A DNA stretch of 64,000 nucleotides, taken from positions 62,001 through 126,000 of the forward strand of contig JACVRA010000313.1 of assembly GCA_019828545.1 (NCBI GenBank), given 5' to 3'. This DNA is from Paracamarosporium sp. OC-R06-R3 (Eukaryota > Ascomycota > Dothideomycetes > Pleosporales > Didymosphaeriaceae). Position 1 is the stretch's first letter. Every line of letters begins with the position of its first letter. The notes under the pieces are model-generated. The model did not search any database. It was not told where the DNA came from and saw only the letters and a program-made list of their open reading frames with translations. The position numbers and the translations under genes are program-made. Shown here in pieces: positions 34,988 through 44,564 of the stretch.

Positions 34988-36097
34988 ATGAAATTTCAAT
35001 ATTCCTTGGTGCTCCCTTTACTCTATCTCAGCCCTGCTGTAGCCGATTACACCGAGATCACTCACGCTGCTATCCAACTTCTGCAAGACAAATTCTACAA
35101 TGTAGACACCGGTCTCTGGAAAGGCGCAGAAGGCGATCTGTGGTGGCAATCCGGCCATATCCTAGAAACGATAGCGCGTTTCGGTATCGCAGATGCGTCT
35201 TACAAGCAGACTGTAGTAGACATCGTCGCAAACACACACGCCAAATCGGGCAACCAGATTGGCTACACCAACTGGCATAACGACTACTACGATGATATGG
35301 GATGGTGGGCCCAAGGTTGGATTGCCGCGTATGATCTTACCGGCGACTCAAAATACCTGGACACTGCCAAGGACCTGTTCGAAGACATGACGAGCGGGTA
35401 CCACACGCCTTGTGGTGGCATCTTCTGGAGCAAAGCCGCCACCAACATAGCATCCATCTCCAACGAACTGTTCCTGTCGATAGCTGCGCATCTCGCCAAC
35501 CGCGTGGGCGACGACGAGAAGGACAACTACAAGAACTGGGCGCACCAAGAGTGGGACTTCATCTGGAACAGCGGCGTCATCAACAGCGACAACCTCATCA
35601 ACGACGGCATCGATATCAATACGTGCAAGAACGATGGAAAGCCCATCTACACCTACAACCAGGGTCCCGTCCTCGCCGGCCTATCCGAGCTTGCAAGGGC
35701 TTTCTCGGACGGTGGCTTCATCGACGTGAGTCTTTCCTCTTTCTTCTCTTACCAAACCTGTTTCTAACATGAAATCTAGCATGCGTATACCCTAGCCAAA
35801 GGTACCCTCTCAAAGCTCACAGAAAACAACATCCTAAACGAGCAATTCCCCAGCCCGCTCGACGAGCAAGGTTCCATGTTCAAGGGCGGCTTCATCAGCG
35901 GTCTGCTCACTCTGCACGAGAACGAGCCGCAACAGCAATTCGCGGACTTCTTCAAGCAGAACGCGGATTCTGTGTGGGATAAGGCACGGAATGAAGACGG
36001 CGTCATTACGGATCTCTTCCAGGGTGGAAGCACGAATGCGAATGCAGCGAGCCATGCGTCTGGTATTGATGTGCTTCTTGCGGCGGCGAGGTCGTAG
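34988..36097 (+). CDS. GH76 endo-1,6-alpha-mannosidase, Dfg5/Dcw1 type
   Basis: Enzyme family that cleaves or transglycosylates alpha-1,6-mannose backbones and links GPI proteins to the cell wall. Predicted 351 residues, exons 34988-35725 and 35780-36097. Signal peptide MKFQYSLVLPLLYLSPAVA. The GH76 hallmarks are present: WWQSGH near residue 55 and the catalytic Asp pair in NDYYDDMGWWA near 35280-35310, plus YTYNQGPVLAGL and GGSTNAN near the end. The canonical Dfg5/Dcw1 proteins are ~450 residues with a GPI-anchor tail; this one ends without a hydrophobic tail, so it is probably freely secreted rather than anchored. A frame extension to 34973 exists but starts with TTG. Confidence 0.92.
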
Positions 36098-37162
36098 GTA
36101 GTAGATGGCGATAGATTGATACCCAGTGTTAGCTGGGCATGATGTATATGGTTAATATAACGTTTATATTCAATTCGAACCGTATTATGATTTTGAAACA
36201 GACTATCCTTTTAACAAACATGGAAAATATCTAATGCTTTTTCCATCCACCTTGCAGCTTGCCAATTGCGTCTATGAATGGCTGTTTGAATAGTGATTGT
36301 GGGGTCGTCTGAGGATGCGTGTACGCTTATGACGGGGTCGTGGACCGTGTAAGTGCGATTGTGTGTTGGTGGGATCTGTGGGGATTGAACTAGGTAGGGA
36401 TGATGGGGGATTGTGTCCTGGATATGATAGCGAGAAGTGTTATTGGCGAGATGAGGGAGAAGAATATGAAATAGGATTGAGGGGATTGAGCAGATGGAAT
36501 TGACAGTGTGCTTTGTGATGTGGAACGGGGCAAGGTCAGGTGGGGTTTGCAGGGCGGCATGGGGGTGTGATGCTTAAAGCCAAAAAAATTATGAAGCTGA
36601 TATTGCAAAGAGACACTACCGAGGTGAACAGAAGAGACACTTGACCTCGACATATACACATCTATACCAGTCGCAGGTTTGTCCAGCTTCTATCCGTCGA
36701 AATCCACCGGCATATACCCTTTACTTCCTGACGAATATCTTTGGCTTGTATACTCCAGCAGACAGCGAAACGCCACCATGAGTCATTGTCTGGCAAGTAA
36801 CACCTACTTTTACTAGGATAGACGGCGAATCGCTCGCACCTCGAGGGCGTGAAACATACAATTCATACCAATCGGACAACCATGAGATATGGTTGAGTCC
36901 CCAAAGGAAGGGAGAGACGACTTGCATTTATTTGAAACATTCTGCTATCAAGTCGTGTAGCATTGGAAACCAAATGTACAGGGCGCTTATTGGTCCACAT
37001 ATAGAGATGATTACATCGAGAACATTTTGGTGTGGATTGTAGTACAATCGTACACTTGAGTCCCTTGCGCTTTCATTCCTGCACGCGCACTATTGATATA
37101 AACGTGTCCCCGCCATACAAACATACTGAGCATCTTGTTTCAACGCCAGAAAATTAGCCAAC
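36098..37162. other. Intergenic, about 1.06 kb
   Basis: Between two plus-strand genes. A minus-strand ORF of 89 codons (36390-36659) has no recognisable feature beyond a hydrophobic stretch and is not accepted. Confidence 0.55.
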
Positions 37163-37758
37163 ATGGGTAACAAGATTTGCAAAGTCGCCAGCGACTGCTT
37201 TAGAACCGCCAAAAAAGCCTTTTTGAGTTCCGTCCGAAAGACCTTCTTCCTGATCGTTCAATATGTGACCGAACACCCGGTTCGCACGGCATTGTATGTC
37301 TTGGGTTTTATCGCCATAATTCTTATCATGCCGCACCTTCTAGCTATGGTTGGATTTACGGGCGGAGGGATAGCTGCTGGTACGTAACCAATTTCTCTGA
37401 ACTTCGCGAGAATCATTTGGCTGAAAAGCTGTCATGTAGGTTCCATCGCTGCCGGGATTCAGTCTGGTCTGGGATCAGTTGCAGCAGGCGGAGTATTTGC
37501 GACGCTGCAGTCCGCTGCGGTACGTGACCTCCATGCCATTCTAGGCATTGTATTGACGATTCGTAGATGGGTGGATATGGCGTAGCTGTTGTCACGGCCG
37601 TCATTACGGGGATAGCGATAGCAGTCACGGCTCTCAGCATGGCTTTTGAAGCTGCAGGAGGTTGGACACAACTTAACAAGCGATTTCGTGCCATGCTAGA
37701 GAAAATTTCGGGTATAGTCGGCCGTTGGAATCCCTGGCGTGGGCCAACATTTTTTTGA
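37163..37758 (+). CDS. IFI6/IFI27 (ISG12)-like small membrane protein
   Basis: Predicted 162 residues in three exons: 37163-37379, 37440-37519 (80 nt) and 37567-37758; phases agree. The central block GFTGGGIAAGSIAAG, followed by QSGLGSVAAGG and FATLQSAAMGG, matches the glycine/alanine-rich ISG12 motif of the interferon-induced 6-16 family (Pfam Ifi-6-16), which in animals acts in mitochondria and membranes on apoptosis and immunity. Two hydrophobic segments are clear: residues ~45-72 and ~100-125. The N-terminal 40 residues are basic and could target the protein to mitochondria. Fungal members of the family exist but their function is unknown. The family call is by motif recognition; role is not inferred. 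Confidence 0.8.
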
Positions 37759-38101
37759 CGTCGCACTAAAGGTCATTTATGCGAGCCTAATACTGTCAAG
37801 CTTGGTAATCTGCATGTGGAAAGAGAGGAAGCATGGTCATGGTAATGGACTGTCTATTTGGGTCTCGCTCTTGCTGAAAATGCAATAACCACAGAGATGA
37901 CAACAAAAATTTGATAGGATGCATGAGCAGACGTAACTACGATTCGGTTGTGTTCTCAGTGGTAGGGGTATATGAAAAATGCTTCTTGGCTTGTCTATCG
38001 TCGCTCCTCTTGAACCAGGCCAGCCAGGCAATGACCAGAGTGACGATCACGACTACTATGGTCGTCCACTTAATGGTAAAGATATCGGTATTGCTGGAGA
38101 G
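37759..38101. other. Intergenic, convergent 3' ends
   Basis: About 340 bp between the ISG12-like gene and the thioesterase gene. Nothing else seen. Confidence 0.6.
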
Positions 38102-38978
38102 TCAGAGCGACTCTTCTTTCTTCACGTCACCGACGGCGGGTATCTGCTGGGTCAGGTATGCTTCAAGATGGTCAAGCTCCTCATCGTCTGCTGAGTGAAT
38201 CAAGCCCCTACAGATGGGTTAGCAGCGATCATCAGAAGTGTCGGATTAAGCCTACTTGTAGGTCCTGAAGTCCACATTGTAACCCATTTCGGTGAAGGCC
38301 TCTGCACTCTTTTGTCCGTACTTGTATGCCACCACCTGATCGCTGTCGCCATGGCCCATAAAAATTGGCGTCTTTTGGTTCGGGCTATCTGCCGGTATCA
38401 TGTCCTTGATCCGCTTCTGGAGGAGCAAATAGCAGCTCAAACCGAATATGCCTCCTAGTTGCTCCTTGTAGGTGACTCCGGAGAAGAGTGCCATGGCACC
38501 GCCCTGTGAGAAGCCACCGATGACTACACGGTTCGCGGGTATGCCTTTGGCGACTTCGGCGTCGATGAGGGAGTGGAAGTAGTCTCGCGATCTGAGAATG
38601 CCTTGTTCGTCTTCCTCGCGATCTTGGAGGGTGCTGAGAGATTTAATGTCGTACCATCCAGGCATATGCATGCCCATATTCTACCGTCGAGTCAGCTCTG
38701 TATGTCGTTTTTGCGGTTCGTATATCGCGCGTAGCAGCGTACCAGGGTGATGGGAATGTTAGGCGCATTGGGGAAGACGAATGCAACCTCTTCGAAGATA
38801 GATCGTCGGCGGAAGTTCTCGGCGAGGAAGAGCCTGTGGAGAGTGAGTACTGGGGGCTCTTTCCCGTATCTCAGATTGCCTACCAGCCAGCCCCGCTATC
38901 ACCGAGTCCATGCGCAACGATGATGGTCGCCGTGTGTCGCTTCAATGCGGGCACGATAATCGGAGCTCGCCCAGCCAT
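38102..38978 (-). CDS. APT1: Acyl-protein thioesterase 1
   Basis: Removes palmitate from S-acylated proteins such as Ras and G-alpha subunits; alpha/beta-hydrolase fold. Predicted 238 residues, exons 38978-38884, 38833-38743, 38680-38256, 38207-38102. Seen: HGLGDSGAGW near residue 23-32 (oxyanion region), FPNAPNIPIT, MPGWYDI, the nucleophile elbow GGFSQGG, catalytic Asp in GHGDSDQVV and catalytic His in GLIHSADDEEL in the last exon. Length equals the family's. Divergent from the DNA glycosylase gene with 430 bp between starts. Confidence 0.95.
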
Positions 38979-39407
38979 CTTCGAGTTTGATAGTGGGTTT
39001 GTGAGGCGTCGAAGGGGTTCCTAGGGGGTTGTAGATGAACAAAGACGCTGGTCAATGCCTCATGTGGGGATTTCCGCGACCTCGGAAGCGGAAGACTGGA
39101 CCCTGCGTTAGACTGGGTCCAAGCTCCAATCACATAGCAGACGTCATCCATTCACCTCACCAATCGCCAGCCCTTTTTAATTCTACGGCATCTCTCATGG
39201 ACTTTTGCGGTTCTCTTTCACTCATCTCCTCATCACCTTCACTGTTGGTAGCATCGGGCGAATAGTCAACTTTCGTGTAACCTGCAATTTACATCGAGTT
39301 ATCTTACATATCAAGTCAATCTGCCGCTTCCAATCCGACTGCTTCGACCATCACTTCTTTCGACAAGTCGTCATTCCAAACTTTCGATCTCTACAAATCG
39401 GCTCTTA
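38979..39407. other. Divergent promoter region (APT1 / DNA glycosylase)
   Basis: About 430 bp between the two start codons. No gene. Confidence 0.6.
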
Positions 39408-40970
39408 ATGGGGAGACTTACGAGAGGCTCAGCAGCCAGGGAGCAAGCGGCTCAGTCGCCTTCTGTTGCCACCCAAGAACCTCTTCAATTGTCCAGTCCT
39501 CCCACGACTCCTGATAAGGCGCCAAAAAAGACCTCAAAATCAAAATCTACGCGCAAGAATGCTCCTGCGGCGAAGGCCTTACCCATCACTCCGAAGAGCC
39601 ACCGAAAGCGCCCGCTGGCTGCTATCAAAGATGAAGAAGACGACATTAATGAGCTTCCACACAACTTGACCAAATCGTCTAAGCTAGACTCTAGCGAATC
39701 TGGCGTCAATAACAACCCGCCAATTAAGAAGTCTAGGAAACATAACCCGAAGCAGAGCGTTACACCTAAGAAGGAGAGCGTGCAAGATGTTGTAGACAAG
39801 GCAACGGACACTGCAGGCAACCCTTCCAAAACGTCGAAGAAGAATAACAACTATGGCCTAGTCCCGGGTACGACTCCGTATCCTAATTGGCCACATCCCA
39901 CTCCCGAGGAGTGTGAGGAAGTCGCTCGCCTTCTTTCGAGTGTTCACGGCGAGGTCAAAGCTCCGGAGGTTGTACCTCCTCCATCTCTCGAAGTTACAGG
40001 CTGTGGAGAAGTGCCGTCCGTTCTTGATGCACTCATTCGTACCCTTCTCTCCGCCGCCACAACGGCCGGGAATTCAAAGCGTGCCTTCCAAGGGCTTGTG
40101 AAGCGATTCGGTATACTCGAAGAAGGTGTCGGCAAAGGCAGTGTGGACTGGAACAAGGTTCGACTGGCTGACACCAAAGATGTCTTCGAAGCTATTCAGA
40201 GCGGTGGTTTGGCAGACAACAAGAGCAAGTACATGAAGAAAATCTTGCAGATGGTATGGGAAGAGAATCAAGAGCGAAAGAACAAGCTCATGTCATCTGC
40301 TGATATCCCAGGATCATCGAAGGGAGCCCCAGAGGATAAAAAAGAGGAGATAGAGAAAGCAGAGAACGACGTTCTGTCTCTTGACCACTACCATCTCCTC
40401 TCTAGCGATCAGGCATTTAAAGAGTTGACTAAGTTTCCTGGCATTGGAGCGAAGACTGCGTCATGCGTCATTCTGTTCTGCCTGCAACGCCCATCTTTCG
40501 CCGTCGATACCCACGTCTTCCGCCTTTGCCAATGGCTAGGCTGGGTTCCACCACCTGGTCACCCGGCTCTTCTCGCACCTGGAAAGAAGGGAAAGCCGGG
40601 CAAAGCGGGGCGCGATACAACATTCGCCCACTGCGAAGTTAGGATTCCGGACCATCTCAAGTACGTGCTACATTACCTTTTCATCAGGCATGGCAAAACA
40701 TGCCCAAGGTGTCGAGCGAATACTAGCGAGACGTACAAGGGCTGGGGAAAGGGCTGCGTGATCGATCATTTAGTGAACAGGACCGGCGTCAGGAAGGGTG
40801 TGAATACAAGTCCAGTTAAAGGAGCAAAGGGCGGTAATGGGAAGAGGCAGGTGAAGAAGAAGGCATACGAGCATGATGAAGAATCTGAGAGCAGCGATCT
40901 CACCGATCTTGAGAGCGATGTTGAAGACGAGGAGTCTGTCGGAACTCCTTCAGATGAGGATGACGAATAG
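39408..40970 (+). CDS. HhH-GPD DNA glycosylase (endonuclease III superfamily)
   Basis: Base-excision repair enzyme, single exon, 520 residues. Residues 1-~150 are Lys/Ser/Pro-rich and disordered with nuclear-type basic patches. The glycosylase domain begins near LDALIRTLLSAATT (about 205). The helix-hairpin-helix LTKFPGIGAKTASCVI carries the Lys that aligns with the catalytic Lys of Nth, and FAVDTHVFRL carries the catalytic Asp, so a bifunctional glycosylase/AP lyase is possible. The C-terminal 4Fe-4S cluster of Nth is not complete: only CPRC and one later Cys are visible. An ~30-residue Lys/Glu insert sits in the domain and the tail is acidic. Not the canonical NTH1; a fungal-specific paralogous group is likely. 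Confidence 0.9.
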   Translation: MGRLTRGSAAREQAAQSPSVATQEPLQLSSPPTTPDKAPKKTSKSKSTRKNAPAAKALPITPKSHRKRPLAAIKDEEDDINELPHNLTKSSKLDSSESGVNNNPPIKKSRKHNPKQSVTPKKESVQDVVDKATDTAGNPSKTSKKNNNYGLVPGTTPYPNWPHPTPEECEEVARLLSSVHGEVKAPEVVPPPSLEVTGCGEVPSVLDALIRTLLSAATTAGNSKRAFQGLVKRFGILEEGVGKGSVDWNKVRLADTKDVFEAIQSGGLADNKSKYMKKILQMVWEENQERKNKLMSSADIPGSSKGAPEDKKEEIEKAENDVLSLDHYHLLSSDQAFKELTKFPGIGAKTASCVILFCLQRPSFAVDTHVFRLCQWLGWVPPPGHPALLAPGKKGKPGKAGRDTTFAHCEVRIPDHLKYVLHYLFIRHGKTCPRCRANTSETYKGWGKGCVIDHLVNRTGVRKGVNTSPVKGAKGGNGKRQVKKKAYEHDEESESSDLTDLESDVEDEESVGTPSDEDDE

Positions 40971-41785
40971 GTCTCGAGCTGTCCAACCCACATTCTGATG
41001 GATAGTTGGAGATGGGCAAGGAAACTTTTCGGATTTACTCAATGTCGGCGAGGAGCACGTTCATGTACGACGGTGCTAGTATCCTGCACCCAACTCTTTC
41101 CATTTGATGAATAATTAGCGGACGGATGTTTTTTCGGATCTTATCGGCTGCACACCATGGCGAGGTTATCTTGCATATTAGCATCAATCTGCATCTAATC
41201 AATGTATGTATCACTACACCTTTCTAACTCATCTTTTTGCTCTTGGAACACATTCAATCCATCTGATGTCTCTTTACAAATCTTTGGTCTGGCTCGCCTC
41301 GTCTCTTCGGTCTCCCTGTGAGGCTTGTGAGCCGCTTTTTTCAATGTGGGGCCACCTTCTGGAAGGCAAAGAGAACCATCGGCACATGTCCCTTCTGCCG
41401 TTAATATACAGCCTTGTACGCCAAGCCTGTGAACGTTAACCGGACAAAGCTTCATTCGACATCAGAAAACAGACCGTCTCACACAGAATACGCTCTTTTC
41501 GATCCCTAATCTCGGTCCATTGGAGGAAAAACCAAATTACGGCAGAAGCGCTCATATCGTGGCCGACTCGTTTCCGGACCAGGCTCTGGTGGTAGATGAA
41601 CATGTGGCTATGATCCCGGCTATACTAACCCCACATTATATGAGTGCAACTCGACATTGCGAGAGTTCCACATTGGGCGATTTACCCTAGATACGCACAT
41701 GCCTGCACATATATCTCCTGAAACACATATAAACAATGTCGTCCCTTTCGGCATGTTCGCAACCGACGCCGCCCACATCATCACC
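40971..41785. other. Intergenic upstream of the DUF1996 gene
   Basis: About 815 bp. TATAAA at 41728-41733, 58 bp before the likely ATG. Upstream ATGs at 41736 (other frame) and 41753 (same frame) lie in the leader. No other gene. Confidence 0.55.
41728..41733 (+). promoter_or_regulatory. TATA box of the DUF1996 gene
   Basis: TATAAA 58 bp before the ATG at 41786 and only 8 bp before an earlier ATG at 41736, which suggests that transcription starts between or after these ATGs. Confidence 0.4.
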
Positions 41786-43071
41786 ATGTTCACCCTCACG
41801 CTCCTCCTGGCGCTCCTCGCGCCCCCAACCACCGCCCTCCTCCGCTTCTCCTGCTCCCAGCTCGTCGTCGAGCGCCTCGATCCCCTCGTCAACCCGGGAA
41901 TCTCTCAATCGCCCCACGTCCACCAGATCATCGGTGGAAATGCGTTTAACACTTCCATGGACCCCAACATTGCGCCTCCGGACACCGCAACGTGCACGAC
42001 ATGCACTTTTGCAGAGGACTTCAGCAATTACTGGACTGCGACGTTATTTTTTCGGGCTAAGAACGGGACGTTCAAGCGCGTACCGCAGAAGGGCAATGTA
42101 AATTTCGAGGCGTCTACTGGCGGGATGACGGTGTATTATATTCCTAAGAATGTGAATGGGGCGACACCAGGCGTGGTTACGGCATTTAAGAAGGGGTTTA
42201 GGATGATTGTTGGTGCGTGTCCTAAGCTGTTCTTTGCTACCTCCTGACTTGGGCTGTTATGGAGGATGGATAAATGGGGCAAGGCAGGGACATAAAGCTG
42301 ACCGAAATTAGGAAACCCGACGTACCGAACGGAAGCTCAAGCGAAGCAGTTTCGCCAACTTACGTATACGTGCCTGCAGAACATGAATACGCGGACTGGC
42401 GAGACGTTGGATTTCCCCAAAAAGGCATGCCCGGCAGGAATCATGGTGAACGTCAGGTTTCCCACGTGTTGGGATGGTGTCAATCTGGATAGTCCGGATC
42501 ATATGAGCCATGTTGCTTATCGTAAGACGCCGTTTCATTGATACGCTTGTTTGAGGTGAATAGACCGGGGAAGTCGGCTGGGGAGAACGATGGAAAAGAG
42601 GGCATGAGTGCATTGCTGATACCAGATAGCTTCGTCCGGCACATTCGAGAGCAATGGTCCCTGCCCTAGTACCCACCCGGTCAAGCTCCCACAGCTTTTC
42701 TACGAGGTCATCTTCGCGACTGAGAAGTTCAATGACAAGTCACTGTGGCCAGATGATGGAAGCCAGCCATTCGTATGGTCGTTCGGCGATAAGTATGTCG
42801 CATATCCTGATCCAACACAAAGTTCGCTCTACAATAAAGATATCATATACTGACTAGGCCTAGGACGGGCTACGGCAACCATGGTGATTATGTGTTTGGC
42901 TGGAAGGGCGATGCGCTACAGAAGGCTATGGATACGAACTGCAACATCAACTGCCCGCAGCTGAAGACGCAGTCTATTGCTACTGCTAACCAATGTACGC
43001 AGCAGCAGAAGGTGAAGGAGGATGTGGATGGGTGGTTGACGGAATTGCCGGGCGGTATGCCTATTGGTTGA
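41786..43071 (+). CDS. Secreted DUF1996-domain protein
   Basis: Predicted 335 residues, exons 41786-42212, 42312-42521, 42630-42792 and 42864-43071; total length and all phases agree. Signal peptide [17 protein letters not shown]. The DUF1996 pattern is clear: [19 protein letters not shown] at the mature N-terminus, [28 protein letters not shown], then [17 protein letters not shown] and [11 protein letters not shown] across introns 1-2, [15 protein letters not shown] across intron 3, and a Cys-rich end. The family is widespread in secreted fungal proteins, often with a WSC domain; none is present here. Biochemical role is unknown. An in-frame ATG at 41753 would add 11 residues before the signal peptide; 41786 is preferred. 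Confidence 0.92.
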
Positions 43072-43555
43072 ACGGGAGTACTTATAGTAGGGGTGTACTC
43101 TAGATGAAGACAACCGTTATTGTACTTGTTTTACAAAACTCTTTTGCAATTTCGAGTGTGCCGAATCTTGTGTTGAGTTAGTGTCTTGTTGCAGTAGCTG
43201 CAGATTGCTATATACTTGCTGCATGTCTTCTCTCCCGCATCCTAAATCTGAACAGCAAGAAAGCCACACAAGCCTTCGAGCCTTTGAATTGAAAGTACTG
43301 TAAGACAAATTGAACCTGAAACCCTTGTGTTAGACTATATGTTCGCTCCACTTGAATCATTCGAGGTAGCATTTCCAGGGCGCGTAGTTTGCCAAGTGAC
43401 GCCGCATGCGAGGGGTATATTACAACTGGTGAGCCATACAACATTAACAATCACTAAAGTTTAACAACAATGGATGATATGGAGCAAATTCTGGACATGA
43501 GTCAGGGTGTATTTAATACAAATACAGACGATAGTAGCTAACAGAGCTATTCGGA
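43072..43555. other. Intergenic, convergent 3' ends
   Basis: About 485 bp between the DUF1996 gene and the aldo-keto reductase gene. Nothing else seen. Confidence 0.6.
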
Positions 43556-44564
43556 CTACGAGATGCGCAAAGACTCCCATACGCCATCCAATGCCGACAC
43601 TACCTCGTCAAGGAGCGGACCCTTTCCGATCGCCGCTACATTTTGCTTGATCTGTGCAATTTTGCTTGAGCCGAAGATGATAGCATCTTGTGGCCCCAAT
43701 TGAGAATGAAAGGCGAGCCAGCGAAGAGCAGCTTCCGTTTTCTGGATGCCGAAGGGTGGAAGCGTCTTGTCAAGGAAGCGGATTGCCTCGTGGTTTTCGT
43801 CCGCATCGTATCGGCGAGCATCTATAGACATTATGTTGCCTTCGGCAAATCTGGTCCCTTCAACCTTGCCTGAAGTGAGTGCCCCGTGAAGGAACCCACT
43901 AGCATGCAGACTGTGTGCTACGAACTGCATGCCATGTTTGCGGACAAGATTAAGAACTGCACCTTCGTGCCTCCTATCTATGAGGTTATATATGCCTTGA
44001 TACACGGAAGGTTTCACATATCCTTCGCGCTCGCAGACGTCGATGAACTCGGAGAGCATTTCGGGCGAGAAGTTGCAGACTCCTAACTATTTCACGGGTC
44101 AGGACATCTCATGTTTGCAATACATAAGCCGCACGCACCTTATCAGACATACCCTTCCTGTATTGCACATCGAAGCCATACGCTTGATCTTTCAAAGGTG
44201 TCGCTCTATCGGGAGCATGCGCATAGAGGACGTTGATGCGCTGGTTCTTTCCAAATTGGAGCACCTTTTGACTGTCCACAACCGACCTAGCGATTTTCTC
44301 AGGTTCAAGGGTACCCTCGAAGCCAGACATACTGATAATAACTTTGGTGTCAATGGTGAATTCTTGTCGCGCTGCTCCGACTTGTCCGAGAAGACGTTGC
44401 GACGCTCCGATGTCTGTGGGTGGATACAAAGCAGCCGTATCGAGTCGTTCCACGCCTGCTTCTTTAAGTGTTTGTAACAGCTGCGTTACTGCATTTTGCC
44501 TGACAAACTCGTTGCCAAGCCCCCCGCAACCGAATCTAAGTTGTGGTGCTTTTGATGAAGCCAT
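43556..44564 (-). CDS. Aldo-keto reductase, AKR7-type (aflatoxin-aldehyde reductase-like)
   Basis: NADPH-dependent carbonyl reductase with TIM-barrel fold. Predicted 318 residues from exons 44564-44139 and 44086-43556. Seen: catalytic Asp and Tyr in LDTAALYPP, Lys in TIDTKVIIS, His in VLYAHAPD, then LGVCNFSPEML right after the intron, and a C-terminal GSSKIAQIKQN for the 2'-phosphate of NADP. Overall form is that of AKR7/AKR-11-like dimeric reductases rather than xylose reductase. The frame extends upstream without ATG, so 44564 is the start. Substrate is unknown. Confidence 0.92.

Noticed and set aside
36390..36659. 89-codon minus-strand ORF with a hydrophobic end
   Set aside because: No signal for a family, and composition is like neighbouring noncoding DNA.
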